Source: Allobosea lathyri (lineage in GTDB: Bacteria; Pseudomonadota; Alphaproteobacteria; Rhizobiales; Beijerinckiaceae). Taken from it: a DNA stretch of 64,000 bases. This document shows, piece after piece, positions 54,604 through 64,000 of the stretch (within the stretch, counting starts at the first letter, position 1; every line of letters starts with the position of its first letter). The notes beneath the pieces were generated by a model that saw only the letters and a list, made by a program, of their open reading frames with translations, had not been told where the DNA came from and made no database searches. The translations under genes and the position numbers were made by a program. The stretch lies in the NCBI RefSeq assembly GCF_900108245.1, contig NZ_FNUY01000003.1, positions 310,001-374,000 on the forward strand, read 5' to 3'.

Positions 54604-54739
54604 CCGGACTGGTCGCCACCGCGCCGCTCTTCGAGCATTCGAGTAAGGCTGCCGTGCGAGCGACGCTAGTCCTCGCTTTCCGGGTGGTTAAACGTTCGAT
54701 ACGTCGCCGAGGTTCCCGCGAAACATCCGGCTCGAGAGC

Positions 54740-56080
54740 TTATACTTTCAATCTAGTTACCGCCGCCGCTGCCGCGCGCCCTGCCAGCGTAGCGCCGCCG
54801 ACGGTCATCGCGCCGCCGCCGGCCGTGGCCTCGCCGGCGAGCCAGATGCGGCCGCCAATCGGTCGGGCCAGCGCCTCGCGCGCCTTGTCCTGGCCGGGCA
54901 GGCAGACCGAGTAGGAGCCTTGGGCGAAGGGGTCGGTCCACCAGGCCGGGAAGGAGACGGCTTTCACCGTCTTGCGAAAGTCTTCGCCGATCATCTTCGT
55001 CAGGAGATCGGTGACATGGGCGCGCGCCTCGGCTGGCCCGGCGCGTGACAGTTCGCGCGCATAGTCGCCGCCGCAATAGGCGATGACGATGTCCTTGTTG
55101 TCCGGAAACAAGTCGAAATTCATCAGTTTGTCCGACGAGCCGGCTTCCAGGAAGCTCATATCGGGCGCGATGCCGAAGCGGTCGCCCTCGACCTTGAGCG
55201 CGATCTTGGTCAGGGCGCCCATGCCCAGACCATTCAGCGCGTCGCGCGTGGGTGGCGGCAAGGCCGGGGTGAAGCGGATCGCGTCCGCTTTCAGCACGCC
55301 GACGGGGACCGTGACGATGCAGGCATTGGCGCGAAGCTGGCCGGACCGGCTCGTCACGACCACGCCCGGCCCGTCCCAGCGGATGGCGCTGACGGGTTCG
55401 TCGAGGCGGATGTCGAGACCCGCACCATAGCGCGCGACGAGATTGCCGTAGCCCGAGGGCACGACGAGATCGTCGCCGGCCCAGAGCCGCTGGTAATCGC
55501 GCGCCGAAATCCGGGCCGATTCCTCGCCGATCGAGAGCAGCAGGCCCGACGAGGCGATCGGGGCCATGTCCGGGCCGAGATCGCCGAGCAGTTCGGCGAT
55601 CGACATGTCACGCGCCGTGATGTCGACGGTATCGAGCCGGCGGTCGATCTGGCCGAAGGCGGCGCGGCGTCGCAGCCGATCGGTCTCGGGCATGGGCCGC
55701 CCCTCGGCGAAGACCCGGAAGCCGCCGCCCCCAGGCTCGCCCGGGGTTTCGATGCCGAGTCCGCGGGCGATCTGGACCCAGGGGTTCCGCTCCGCCCAGT
55801 GGATGAACATGGCGCCGGCGTCATAAGCGGGGCCCAGCGAGGTGTCGGTGAAAGCGCGCCCGCCGATGCGGTCGCGCGCCTCCAGGACGATCGCCCTGCG
55901 GCCGGCTGCCCGGAGATCTCGGGCGGCGGCGATGCCGGCAGCACCGGCCCCGATGACCACGACATCGACATCGGCTGCGAACGCACGTCCCCCCGTCATG
56001 GCAAGCGTAGCCGCCAAGGCGCTGCCTCCGGTCAACAGGGTCCGGCGATCGAGCAGGCGTGGGCGCGTCCGTGATGGCAT
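54740..56080 (-). CDS. Tat-exported flavin monoamine oxidase-like protein
   Basis: The 446-residue FAD enzyme starts with a twin-arginine signal (RRTLLTGGSALAATLAM). The Rossmann dinucleotide motif is VVVIGAGAAGIAAARDL, followed by VLEARDRIGGRAFTD. The C-terminal amine-oxidase segment reads IGGRIWLAGEATAGGGAMTVGGATLAGRAAA. It likely oxidises amines or amino acids in the periplasm. The substrate is unknown. It is divergent from the TonB-dependent receptor. Confidence 0.9.
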   Translation of the reverse strand: MPSRTRPRLLDRRTLLTGGSALAATLAMTGGRAFAADVDVVVIGAGAAGIAAARDLRAAGRRAIVLEARDRIGGRAFTDTSLGPAYDAGAMFIHWAERNPWVQIARGLGIETPGEPGGGGFRVFAEGRPMPETDRLRRRAAFGQIDRRLDTVDITARDMSIAELLGDLGPDMAPIASSGLLLSIGEESARISARDYQRLWAGDDLVVPSGYGNLVARYGAGLDIRLDEPVSAIRWDGPGVVVTSRSGQLRANACIVTVPVGVLKADAIRFTPALPPPTRDALNGLGMGALTKIALKVEGDRFGIAPDMSFLEAGSSDKLMNFDLFPDNKDIVIAYCGGDYARELSRAGPAEARAHVTDLLTKMIGEDFRKTVKAVSFPAWWTDPFAQGSYSVCLPGQDKAREALARPIGGRIWLAGEATAGGGAMTVGGATLAGRAAAAAVTRLKV

Positions 56081-56400
56081 CGCCTTATGATGCTCTCGCC
56101 CTTGTGCGTTGCAATAGGCCGCAGGCCTGCGACGCCGCCGTGACGATCACGAGGTCGGGAGCACGACGTTATCCCTCCCGATGAAGGGGATGTCCGGATT
56201 GCAGGCAATCCAGGTCGCGATCCAGTTGTTTATTAGAATAGATCTATAGTTTTACATTCTGTTCACGGACAATTGACAGTCGGAAATGTTGCACATATCC
56301 GATGTCAGCCTTGTCCGAGAGTATAAGGCCTTGTTTATATTCATTTTAAATTGCTGTGGCGTGGTCATTGTTTGGCCGCGGCGGCGGGGGCTAGACTTGA
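56081..56400. promoter_or_regulatory. AT-rich intergenic region upstream of the TonB-dependent receptor
   Basis: This 320-bp gap is noticeably AT-rich between about 56220 and 56355. It contains a perfect ATAGATCTAT palindrome at about 56240. Iron-responsive regulators (Irr, RirA or Fur) often control such receptors, but no exact consensus was found. No gene was seen. Confidence 0.35.
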
Positions 56401-58689
56401 ATGATGGGTGATCACTCCGGCAGGTTGCGCGGCGGCGTCGCGCTCGGCAGCCTGATGTTGGCTCTACTGGCTTCGCCGGCCCACGCACAACAAAGCCGTC
56501 CGCAAGCGGTTGGTACCGCGCCGCTCGCCGAAAGTCCGGTGGTGCTGGACCAGATCACCGTCCAGGGCGAGGCGGGGACGGCGCTGGTCGCCGGACCGAC
56601 CACGACCCGGACGACGCGCGAGGAGCTCGATCGTCAGCAGATCCAGAGCCTGTCGGAGCTGTCGAACCGCGTCGAGGCCGGCATCACCTTCAACCGCCAG
56701 AGCAATTCGCTGAATATTCGTGGTCTCGACGGCGCGCGCGTGCTGACGACGATCGACGGCATCCGCCAGCCATTCCTGGTCGACACCCGCATCAACCGCG
56801 GCGCAAGCAATGCCTTCGATTTCGATTCGCTCTCGACACTCGACCTGCTGCGCGGCGGCAGCGGCGCCAGCACGCTCGGCAGCGGTGCGCTTGGCGGCGC
56901 GCTCGCGGTTCGCACGCTCGATCCGGAGGATTTGATCCGCAACGGTCGTTCCTATGGCGCTCTCGCCAAGACGGGATACGACAGCACCGATCGCGCCTGG
57001 TTCGGCAGCGCAGCGGTCGCCGCGCGGCTGAACAACACCTCGGTCCTGCTCCAGGGCGGCTTCCGCGATGGGCACGAGATCGACAGCAAGGGCACGAACA
57101 AGTCGATCGGCGCCACGCGGACCGCGCCCAATCCGAGCGACTTCAACCAGTACAATATCCTCGGCAAGGTCTACCACTATGTCGACGAGGTTCATCGCTT
57201 CGGCATCACCGGCGAATTCTTCAAGCGCGCGGATCGCACCCAGGTCCGGAACAACACGGTCTCGCTGACCGGGAATTTTCGACCCGGCGCCTATCAGACG
57301 GGCGAGGATGTCGAGCGCAACCGAGTTTCGCTGAGCTATGACTACAGGCTGCCTGGCACCTTCTTCGACGAGGCCCATGCGACGCTCTACTGGCAGAGGC
57401 TGAAGCGCGACGATCTGACCAACGCTTATCGCTTCACCAGCATCGTCGGCCCTTATGCCCGCGACAATTCGAACGAAGAAAACGCCTTTGGCTTCAATGG
57501 CCATCTGGTGAAGAACTTCCAGACCGGCGCGTTCTCGCATCGCATGTTGCTGGGTACGGAGCTGCGAATGTCCTCGCTCGAGCAGTATTCGGCCGGCGTC
57601 GACAACTGCCCGGCACGTCCGGCGTCAGGGCGTTTCGCCGGCGCATTGGCGACGTGCAATAATCTCCACACCAACCAGGCCGACCAGCCGAAGATCGACG
57701 GCAAGCTCGCCGGCTTCTACTTGCATGACGAGATCGGGCTGCTCGACAATCGCCTGCGTCTCACGCCCGGTGCGCGCTTCGACTGGTATGAGGAAAAGCC
57801 GCAGAACACACCGGCGTATACGCTTGGAGGTTCACGCCCCATCGGCTTGCCGCCATCCTCCAGCGACTCGGCCTTCTCGCCGCGCATCCGGCTCGAATAC
57901 GACATCATGAAGAATGCGCCCTGGGTGAAGGACGTGACGGTCTTCGCGCAATGGGCCAAGACCTTCCGCGCGCCGACACCCGACGAACTCTATGGCCGCT
58001 TCGGCGGACCCGCGACCTATCTGCGCACCGGCAATCCAAATCTGCGTCCTGAAATCGGCAACGGCATCGATGTTGGCGCCCGCTTCGGCGACAAGCTGTT
58101 CGGCGGCTCGATCACCTATTTCCACACCAATTACCGCAATTTCATCGAGACTTATCAGGTTCAGGCTGCGGGCGTCGATGGGCTATACCTGCAGGGTGGC
58201 ATCACCGGCTACCGGAACATCAATCAGGCCGAGATCCAGGGCGTCGAGATGAACGGGCAATACGCCTTCGCGCCGAACTGGCTGGTGCGCGGCTCCTTCG
58301 CTTATACCCGCGGCCTGAACAAGACCGACAACACCTTCCTGAACTCGATCCCACCGGTGCAGGGCATCGTCGCCGTTGCCTACGGCACCGATCGCTGGGG
58401 CGCCGAGGTTTCGGCGAAGATGGCCGGTGCGCGCGACGACGTCTCGACGACCCCGACGAGCCCGCCGACCACCGGCTTCAAGGCGCCGGGCTATGCTCTC
58501 TTCAATGCTTCCGCCTGGTGGCGCCCGATGCCCGAGATCGCGGACCTCGAATTGCAGGTCGGCGTCTACAATATCTTCGACCGGAAGTACTGGGATGCCG
58601 TCAACGTCCCGCTCTCGCGTCCGCAGGCGCGCGACTATTACAGCGAGCCGGGTCGCACCGTGAAGGCGACGCTGAAGTATCAGTTCTGA
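56401..58689 (+). CDS. TonB-dependent receptor, haem/haemoglobin receptor type
   Basis: This is an outer-membrane barrel of 762 residues. The signal peptide ends at AHA-QQ, followed by the TonB box (VVLDQITV), the plug (about 45-165, with NRVEAGITFNRQSNSLNIRGLDGARVLTTIDGIRQPF) and a barrel ending YSEPGRTVKATLKYQF. The FRAP and NPNL motifs of haem receptors are present (FRAPTPDELYGRFGGPATYLRTGNPNL). The histidine usually found between them is not, so the ligand is uncertain. A strong terminator follows. Confidence 0.93.
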   Translation: MMGDHSGRLRGGVALGSLMLALLASPAHAQQSRPQAVGTAPLAESPVVLDQITVQGEAGTALVAGPTTTRTTREELDRQQIQSLSELSNRVEAGITFNRQSNSLNIRGLDGARVLTTIDGIRQPFLVDTRINRGASNAFDFDSLSTLDLLRGGSGASTLGSGALGGALAVRTLDPEDLIRNGRSYGALAKTGYDSTDRAWFGSAAVAARLNNTSVLLQGGFRDGHEIDSKGTNKSIGATRTAPNPSDFNQYNILGKVYHYVDEVHRFGITGEFFKRADRTQVRNNTVSLTGNFRPGAYQTGEDVERNRVSLSYDYRLPGTFFDEAHATLYWQRLKRDDLTNAYRFTSIVGPYARDNSNEENAFGFNGHLVKNFQTGAFSHRMLLGTELRMSSLEQYSAGVDNCPARPASGRFAGALATCNNLHTNQADQPKIDGKLAGFYLHDEIGLLDNRLRLTPGARFDWYEEKPQNTPAYTLGGSRPIGLPPSSSDSAFSPRIRLEYDIMKNAPWVKDVTVFAQWAKTFRAPTPDELYGRFGGPATYLRTGNPNLRPEIGNGIDVGARFGDKLFGGSITYFHTNYRNFIETYQVQAAGVDGLYLQGGITGYRNINQAEIQGVEMNGQYAFAPNWLVRGSFAYTRGLNKTDNTFLNSIPPVQGIVAVAYGTDRWGAEVSAKMAGARDDVSTTPTSPPTTGFKAPGYALFNASAWWRPMPEIADLELQVGVYNIFDRKYWDAVNVPLSRPQARDYYSEPGRTVKATLKYQF

Positions 58690-58726
58690 GCGTTTGCTTG
58701 CGCGCGTTAGCGCGAGCTTGATGCAA

Positions 58727-58759
58727 CAGCCGGCCGCTTGCGGCCGGCTGCTTCTTTTT
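58727..58759 (+). terminator. Rho-independent terminator of the receptor gene
   Basis: A perfect 10-bp GC stem (58727-58736 with 58741-58750) with loop CTTG is followed by CTTCTTTTT, 38 bp after the stop codon. Confidence 0.92.
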
Positions 58760-58819
58760 GGCGGCAGGGGCTTTGGCGGCAGGGCTTTGGCGGAAGGGGC
58801 TTGGCGCTGAGCCGCCTCG

Positions 58820-58860
58820 CTGATCCCGGATCAGCGCTTCCGTGTGTCCGGGATTACGGG
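58820..58860. repeat. Truncated family A palindromic repeat
   Basis: A fragment with GATCCCGGATCAGCGC and GTCCGGGATTACGGG resembles one arm of the repeats at 5871 and 53881. It lies just downstream of the trmJ stop codon, between the receptor and trmJ genes. Confidence 0.5.
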
Positions 58861-58886
58861 CTGGTTCGACGGGTCGAACGCCTGCT

Positions 58887-59696
58887 CTATTCGCCCTCGA
58901 CCGGCTTGGGCACGCGCAGCCGGCGCGGCCCCTCGGTCAGCGACTTGAACACGCCGCGCAGCGTGCGCGCTTCCTGCTCGGTCAGGCTCAGCCGGTGGAG
59001 GATATCGCGCAGATTGGCGGTCATGACCGCCTTCTTGCCCGGTGGGAAGAAGCCGCAGAGGTCGAGCTCGCTTTCGACATAGTCGAACATGGACAGGACC
59101 GTCAGGCGGCTGGCCGGTGGCGAGGTGTTGTGCTCCCGGAAGGGCGGCTCTCCATTCGTGGCCTTGAACCATTCATAGCCGGCCAGCAGCACGGCCTGCG
59201 CCAGGTTGAGAGAGGCGAAGGCCGGGTTGACCGGAAAGGTCAGGATCGCGTCCGCAAAGCTGATCTCCTCATTGGTCAGGCCGATGCGCTCGCGGCCGAA
59301 GAGGATGCCGACGCGTTCGCCGGAGCCGACCCGCTCCGCGAGGGGCGGCATCGCCTCGGCCGGCGTCACCACGCGCTTCATCTGGCCGCGTTCACGGGCA
59401 GTCGTCGCCAGCACATGGTTGAGATCGGCGATCGCTTCGGCCGTGTTCGGGTAAAGCCGGGCATTCTCCAGGATATGCGTGGCTCCCGAGGCCGCGGAGG
59501 TTGCGCCCTTTTTCAGGCCGCCGCCGGTCGGCCAGCCGTCGCGCGGCGCGACGAGGCGCATTTCCGAAAGGCCGAAATTCGCCATGGCGCGGGCGCACAT
59601 GCCGATATTCTCGGCCATCTGCGGCTCGACCAGAATGATGATGGGGGCAGGCGCTGTCGCTGGCGGGCGCGTGCGGTCGGTGCCTGATCCGGTCAT
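58887..59696 (-). CDS. trmJ: tRNA (cytidine/uridine-2'-O)-methyltransferase TrmJ
   Basis: This SpoU/TrmH-type knotted methyltransferase modifies tRNA position 32. The 269-residue protein has the SPOUT segments ILVEPQMAENIGMCARAMANFGLSEMRLVAPRDGWP, GILFGRERIGLTNEEIS and FPVNPAFASLNLAQAVLLAGYEW. The ATG at 59696 was chosen; an in-frame start at 59741 would add 15 atypical residues. A perfect 12-bp hairpin lies immediately upstream and includes its ribosome-binding site. Confidence 0.92.
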   Translation of the reverse strand: MTGSGTDRTRPPATAPAPIIILVEPQMAENIGMCARAMANFGLSEMRLVAPRDGWPTGGGLKKGATSAASGATHILENARLYPNTAEAIADLNHVLATTARERGQMKRVVTPAEAMPPLAERVGSGERVGILFGRERIGLTNEEISFADAILTFPVNPAFASLNLAQAVLLAGYEWFKATNGEPPFREHNTSPPASRLTVLSMFDYVESELDLCGFFPPGKKAVMTANLRDILHRLSLTEQEARTLRGVFKSLTEGPRRLRVPKPVEGE

Positions 59697-59705
59697 GAAT
59701 GAAAT

Positions 59706-59732
59706 GGCCTCGCTCTCGGAGAGAGCGAGGCC
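59706..59732. promoter_or_regulatory. 12-bp perfect hairpin covering the trmJ ribosome-binding region
   Basis: The arms 59706-59717 and 59721-59732 pair perfectly around a three-base loop. Read leftward it ends ten bases before the trmJ ATG, and its last arm holds the GAGG motif. It has no following T run, so a role in translation control or as a weak terminator of the chemoreceptor transcript is possible. Confidence 0.6.
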
Positions 59733-59801
59733 ATAACCCATCGGACGGCTTGAGCAAGTGTCTCGTGGCGAGGACCTGCCGAAGATTGCGTGCTGCCAGG
59801 T

Positions 59802-61679
59802 TCAGGCGGCGCGGCGCCGGGACGCCGGCTGCGCGGCTGGAACGGGAGCGCTCCTGCGGCCCGCTGCGGAAAGATGCGTCCGGAAACTGGCGACCAGCTC
59901 GTTGAGATGCTGGATCTGGTTCGTGAGCGAGGTCGCGCTGGCAGCGCTCTCCTCGGCCAATGCGGCGTTCTGCTGCGTCATCTCGTCCATATGCGCCAGG
60001 GTCTGGCTCATCTCGTCGATGCCGTTGGCCTGTTCGGCGGAGGCGGCGGAGATGTCGGAGACCGTCGAGGAGACCTTGCGCGACGCAGCGACGATCTGGC
60101 GGAGGGCCTCGCCGGCGGAACGCACCAGAGTGACGCCCTGCTCGACCTCGCGTCCTGATTCGCCGATCAGGGTCGTGATGTCCTTGGCGGCTTCGCCCGA
60201 GCGCTGGGCCAGGGTGCGAACTTCGCTGGCGACAACCGCGAAGCCCTTGCCGGCATCGCCCGCGCGCGCCGCTTCGACGGCGGCGTTGAGGGCGAGCAGA
60301 TTGGTCTGGAAGGCGATCTCGTCGATCACCGAGGTGATGTCGGAGATCTTGCGGGAGGCCGCCTCGATCCGCGCCATCGCATCGACCGCATCGGTGACGA
60401 TCGCGCCGCCCTTTTCGGCGACCGACATCGCCTGCTCGGCAAGCGCGACGGCGTCCCTGGACGACTGTGCCGAAGCCTTGACGGAGGCTGCGAGTTCCTC
60501 GGTCGTCGCTGCGGTTTCTTCCAACGAGGAGGCCTGTTCCTCGGTCCGCTTCGAGAGATCGTTTGCGCCGGTGTTGATCTCCCGGGCGGAGTTTCCGACA
60601 TCGGCCGAGGTCGCCTGGATGGTGGCGACCGTCTCGCTGAGGCGGGAGACGGCCGTATTGAAGTCGTCGCGCAGCTTCTCATAGGCTTCGGCGACCTGGA
60701 CATCGATGCGGCAGGTCAGGTCACCCTGGGAAAGCCGATCGAGGCCGCTCGCGAGCAGGTTCATCACGTCGCGCTGTTCTGCGGAGAGGCGCTCCTGCTC
60801 CCTGCTGCGGGTGACGCGTTCGCCCTCGCTCTGGGTCCGCTGCGTCTCGGCGAGGCCGCGCGATTCCTCGGTCTCGGCCTCAAGCCGGCGCATTTCGAGG
60901 CCGTTCTGCTTGAAGACGAGCACGGTGCCGGCCATGGCGCCGATCTCGTCCTTGCGGTCGGTGTCTTCGACTTGTGCGTCGTAATTGCCGGCGGCCAGAT
61001 CGCCCATCGCGAGCTTCAGGCGGTTCAGCGGCGCGGTAATGCTGCGGGACGACATCAGGATCGCACCGAACAGCCCGACCAGAATGCCGGCGATTGAACT
61101 CACGATCGTCCAGATCACGGTGCTGTTGGTCGTGGCCGTGAGCACCGTGGACTGGTTGTCGGAATCCTTGAGGAGGGCATCGTTGAAGGCCCCGATGTTG
61201 TTGACGAGCGTGCGCAGCTTGCCGTCGAGCTGGTTCATGATGACCAGCGCCTTTTCGTTTTCGTCATTCTGGCCAAAACTCACGACCTGGTCGACGAGAG
61301 TTTTCAGGCCGCGCGCCTCCGCCGTCAGAATGTCGACCTGCGACTTCACTTCGGGGAAGGCGGCGGCGGCGGCGGCAAGGAAGTCGTTGGTCGCCTTATA
61401 GGCGAGTTCGCCTTCCGCCTTGGCCTGGGCGAAGCCGGTGCTGCCGGCGGGATAGGCGATGACCCGATAGGTCTGTGCGGTGACGTCGTTTGCGGCGCGC
61501 GCTGCCCTGGCCGCGGCAAGCATTGCCTTCGGACGGGTTTCGATGACGACGGAATAACTGTCATCGACGCGTTTCATCTGCATCGCTGCAAACAGGCTGC
61601 CGGCCATTCCTGCCAGCCCCATCAAGGTCACTGCACATACGATCTTCGTGCCGATCCTGACGTCTTTCAAATTAAACAT
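59802..61679 (-). CDS. Methyl-accepting chemotaxis protein with HAMP domain
   Basis: The 625-residue protein has a membrane helix at about 10-30, a helical periplasmic domain of about 160 residues and a second helix ([21 protein letters not shown]). A HAMP domain follows ([19 protein letters not shown]), then the signalling domain with [43 protein letters not shown]. Its C-terminus is Arg/Ala/Pro-rich and lacks the CheR-docking pentapeptide. The ligand is unknown. Confidence 0.94.
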   Translation of the reverse strand: MFNLKDVRIGTKIVCAVTLMGLAGMAGSLFAAMQMKRVDDSYSVVIETRPKAMLAAARAARAANDVTAQTYRVIAYPAGSTGFAQAKAEGELAYKATNDFLAAAAAAFPEVKSQVDILTAEARGLKTLVDQVVSFGQNDENEKALVIMNQLDGKLRTLVNNIGAFNDALLKDSDNQSTVLTATTNSTVIWTIVSSIAGILVGLFGAILMSSRSITAPLNRLKLAMGDLAAGNYDAQVEDTDRKDEIGAMAGTVLVFKQNGLEMRRLEAETEESRGLAETQRTQSEGERVTRSREQERLSAEQRDVMNLLASGLDRLSQGDLTCRIDVQVAEAYEKLRDDFNTAVSRLSETVATIQATSADVGNSAREINTGANDLSKRTEEQASSLEETAATTEELAASVKASAQSSRDAVALAEQAMSVAEKGGAIVTDAVDAMARIEAASRKISDITSVIDEIAFQTNLLALNAAVEAARAGDAGKGFAVVASEVRTLAQRSGEAAKDITTLIGESGREVEQGVTLVRSAGEALRQIVAASRKVSSTVSDISAASAEQANGIDEMSQTLAHMDEMTQQNAALAEESAASATSLTNQIQHLNELVASFRTHLSAAGRRSAPVPAAQPASRRRAA

Positions 61680-61868
61680 GCCGACCCCCTGGGCATTGCG
61701 AGGGGTACAGCTATTCGTCGGACAGGGTTAAGATGGGATGAAGCAGGCTGGGTGTCCTAAATGTTTCGGTCGATTTTCAGGATTTATCCGGGTTGAGCGG
61801 CTGCCCTATATATCGGCTTTGCAGTTTTTGTACGTTTTTGTAGCGGGCGTTGTTTAGCTGTGTAAATT

Positions 61869-63002
61869 TCATCGGACTTCTATGGCCCGCATCGCGCGCA
61901 GCATGTTGCCGCCGGCGAGCTTTTCGAGATTCTCTTCCGACCAGCCGCGCCGGATCAGTTCCGCGATCAGCGCCGGGAAGACGGTGGTGTCTTCGAGCCC
62001 GTCAGGATTGACCCAGCCGAAGAAGTCCGAGCCGATGCCGATATGGTCGTGCCCGACGCGCTTGGCGAGGTAATCGAGATGGTCGCAATATTGCGGCAGC
62101 GTCGCCTTGGGGCGAGGGCCGGCCTTCGCCACGATCTCTGCCTCGGCCTTGGCGGAATCCATTCCCTCTGGCGTCTTGCCATACTGGTCCTTGGCCGGGC
62201 GATGCCAGTCGCGCGAGGCCTGGCTGATGAAATCGGGCACAAAGGTCGCCATGACCACGCCGCCATTGCCGGCAACGCGATCGAGCACATCGTCGGGGAC
62301 GTTGCGGGGATGGTCGCAAAGCGAGAAGGCGTTGGAATGCGACCAGACCAGCGGCGCGGTCGACAGGTCGAGCGCGTCATGCATCACCTTGGGCGAGACA
62401 TGGGCGAGGTCGATGACCATGCCGAGCTTGTTCATGCGCCGGATGACATCCTTGCCGAAGGCGCTGAGGCCGTTGTGCCTGGGGGCATCGGTGGCGGAAT
62501 CGCACCAGTCATGAGTGCCGTTATGGCAGAGCGTCATCAGGCGCACGCCCAACCCGTAATAGGCGTCGAGCGCATCGAGCTCGTTGTCGAGAGCCGAGCC
62601 GTTCTCGATCGTCATGAACAGGGCGATCCGGCCCTCGGCTTTCGCCGTAGTGACATCGTGCGCCGAGAGGCCGGGGCGGAACACATCGGCATGCCTGGCG
62701 AGGATGTCGCGCATCAGTGCGATCTGCGCCAGCGCGAAGCCGGCCGGCTTGGGGTGGTTGGGCGGGACATAGGCTGCGAAGAACTGCCCGGCGAGCTTGC
62801 CGGCCTGCATGCGCGGGATGTCCGTGTCGCCCTCGGCATGGACCTTGGTCAGATCATAGGTGCCGACATCGCCCTTCGCGGCCCGGTTCAGGCGGATGAC
62901 GTAGGGCAGGTCGTTATGCCCATCGATCAACGGGGCGCGGTCAAGCAGGGCAAGCGCCGCTGCATAGGCATTGTCCTGAACGGGAGCTTCGGCGAGGGCC
63001 AT
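61869..63002 (-). CDS. Membrane dipeptidase (peptidase family M19)
   Basis: This zinc dipeptidase of the renal dipeptidase family has 377 residues. It has His29 and Asp31 (LIDGHND), FMTIENGSAL, MVIDLAHVSPKVM and VWSHSNAFSLCDHPRNVPD. The C-terminal VGHDHIGIGSDFFGW carries the conserved Asp. No signal peptide was seen, so it is probably cytoplasmic. It lies next to an FAD-dependent D-amino acid dehydrogenase-like gene, and both may serve D-amino acid or dipeptide use. Confidence 0.92.
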   Translation of the reverse strand: MALAEAPVQDNAYAAALALLDRAPLIDGHNDLPYVIRLNRAAKGDVGTYDLTKVHAEGDTDIPRMQAGKLAGQFFAAYVPPNHPKPAGFALAQIALMRDILARHADVFRPGLSAHDVTTAKAEGRIALFMTIENGSALDNELDALDAYYGLGVRLMTLCHNGTHDWCDSATDAPRHNGLSAFGKDVIRRMNKLGMVIDLAHVSPKVMHDALDLSTAPLVWSHSNAFSLCDHPRNVPDDVLDRVAGNGGVVMATFVPDFISQASRDWHRPAKDQYGKTPEGMDSAKAEAEIVAKAGPRPKATLPQYCDHLDYLAKRVGHDHIGIGSDFFGWVNPDGLEDTTVFPALIAELIRRGWSEENLEKLAGGNMLRAMRAIEVR

Positions 63003-63127
63003 GGTGCAACCTTGGGGCTGGAATCGCTTGAGTCTGGAATCGCTTGGGCGGGAATCGAAAGCGGCCGGGATCGTGGCAGGTCGCGCGCAGAGAGGCGAGG
63101 GGGCGTTATGCAGGGCTGCCCGTCGTC

Positions 63128-63213
63128 ATGGTCGGGCCTGGCCCGACCATCCACGTCTTTATCGGGCAATGAGGGTGTTTAAATCGCGCATGCTCGCCAC
63201 AAGGGCGAGCATG
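63128..63213. repeat. Two adjacent hairpins between the dipeptidase and dehydrogenase genes
   Basis: A perfect 10-bp stem (63128-63137 with 63141-63150) and another perfect 10-bp stem (63189-63198 with 63204-63213) lie in this gap. The second may act as a terminator for the leftward dehydrogenase, although no T run follows. Confidence 0.6.
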
Positions 63214-63226
63214 AAGGTGTGCGCTT

Positions 63227-64000
63227 TCAGCCAAACCGCGATGGCGCGAAGGGTGTCGGGTCGACGAAGACCTTCTGGCCCGTCACCATCTCGGCGACCA
63301 TGCGGCCGGTGACAGCTGCCAGCGTCAGCCCGTGATGCGCGTGGCCGAAGGAGAACCACAGGTTTTTGTGCTTCGGAGCCGGGCCGATGATCGGCATCAT
63401 ATCGGGTGTGCAGGGGCGACGGCCGAGCCAGGGCTCGGCATCGAGGCGTTCGCCGAGCGGGAAGAGCGTCCTGGCGATCGGCTCGGCGCGGGCAAGCTGC
63501 ACAGGCGTCTTGGGCGCATCGCGTTCGGCGAATTCGGCGCCGGTGGTCAGGCGGATGCCCTGCAGCATGGGCGCGAGGAAATAACCGCGCTCGGTGTCGA
63601 GGACGGGGTGGTTCAGCGTGGCGTTGCCGAGCGGCTTGTAGTGCATGTGATAGCCGCGCTTGACCGCGAGCGGCAGGCGGTAGCCGAGCTTGTTGGTCAG
63701 GACATCGGCCCAGGGGCCGAGCGCCACGACGACATCCTTGGCCTGCGCCTTGGTGCCGTCGGCCAGCGTGACGCTCCACTCGGCGCCGTTCTGCACCAGC
63801 GTAGTGGCATCGCCGAGCGCGAGCTTGCCGCCGAGTTCCTCGAAGCGCGCCACATAGGCCTTCGACAGGCCGAGCGGATCGACCACCGTGACCGGGTCGG
63901 TCCAGTGCAGGCCGCCGATCAGGCTCTGGTCGAGATGGGGTTCCTCGCTGCGCAAGGTTGCAACGTCGAGCGGGCGATAGTTCAGGCCGAACTCATTCTT
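63227..64000 (-). CDS. D-amino acid dehydrogenase-like FAD oxidoreductase (5' part missing)
   Basis: The C-terminal 257 residues of a DadA/DAO-type FAD enzyme are visible; the rest lies beyond the window. Seen are LHWTDPVTVVDPLGLSKAYVARFEELGGKL, KDVVVALGPWADVLTNKLGYRLPLAVKRGYHMHY and the FAD-contact segment LWFSFGHAHHGLTLAAVTGRMVAEMVTGQ. It probably oxidises D-amino acids, passing electrons to the respiratory chain. The frame is open to the right edge. Confidence 0.88.
   Translation of the reverse strand, partial: KNEFGLNYRPLDVATLRSEEPHLDQSLIGGLHWTDPVTVVDPLGLSKAYVARFEELGGKLALGDATTLVQNGAEWSVTLADGTKAQAKDVVVALGPWADVLTNKLGYRLPLAVKRGYHMHYKPLGNATLNHPVLDTERGYFLAPMLQGIRLTTGAEFAERDAPKTPVQLARAEPIARTLFPLGERLDAEPWLGRRPCTPDMMPIIGPAPKHKNLWFSFGHAHHGLTLAAVTGRMVAEMVTGQKVFVDPTPFAPSRFG

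Noticed and set aside
56230-56260. Irr/Fur box upstream of the TonB-dependent receptor
   Set aside because: The region is AT-rich and has an ATAGATCTAT palindrome, but no exact match to the known Irr, RirA or Fur consensus was found.
1-64000. CRISPR array, prophage, insertion sequence, rRNA or tRNA gene
   Set aside because: No regularly spaced repeats with unique spacers, no integrase or transposase, and no rRNA- or tRNA-like sequence was seen by reading.

Overview
The window looks like a chromosomal segment of an alphaproteobacterium of the order Hyphomicrobiales (Rhizobiales), most like Bosea or a close relative. That placement is inference from gene content: CckA, FliX, MotE and a DUF6468-type protein, a GTTC-N7-GTTC SOS box at recA, TTAA-N7-TTAA (CtrA-type) boxes, a GGAAC-N16-CGTT (EcfG-type) promoter and high-GC codon use. 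No rRNA, tRNA, CRISPR array, prophage or insertion sequence was seen.

Region by region. 1-5838: two nearly identical flagellins (the first cut by the window edge), a FlaG-like protein, then flgN-flgJ-flgI read leftward and fliX read rightward. 5839-15469: general metabolism and housekeeping (cupin dioxygenase, SDR, isocitrate dehydrogenase, alaS, recA) with two exported proteins and one membrane protein of unknown role. 15527-21566: a leftward operon flgB-flgC-fliE-fliQ-fliR-flhB ending in cckA. 21811-24231: divergent fliO-fliP. 24238-27657: a very large exported repeat protein. 27990: a single-domain response regulator behind a stress-type promoter. 28815-31872: leftward fliL-fliM-DUF6468-motE. 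32163-35558: rightward flgF-flgG-flgA-flgH. 35827-38811: dksA and an MBOAT/SGNH O-acyltransferase pair. 38991-42710: a CecR-like TetR repressor with an HlyD/ABC-2 exporter in one overlapping operon. 42844-64000: pccB, an ATP12 chaperone, a chemoreceptor with a small membrane partner, a P1 peptidase, a Spy-like protein, a 50-residue membrane protein, rpsD, an orphan membrane protein, murI, a MarR-GNAT fusion, an amine oxidase, a TonB-dependent receptor, trmJ, a second chemoreceptor, a membrane dipeptidase and a truncated D-amino acid dehydrogenase-like gene.

How the parts work together. The flagellar genes are arranged as divergent operons whose shared intergenic regions carry CtrA boxes (21665, 31945 and a weaker one at 5371), and flgF also has a consensus sigma-54 promoter. 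cckA, which encodes the kinase at the top of the CtrA pathway, closes the flgB operon downstream of one of these boxes, which suggests a feedback loop. At least three families of palindromic intergenic repeats are scattered through the window, including a unit of about 114 bp present in two near-identical copies in opposite orientation.
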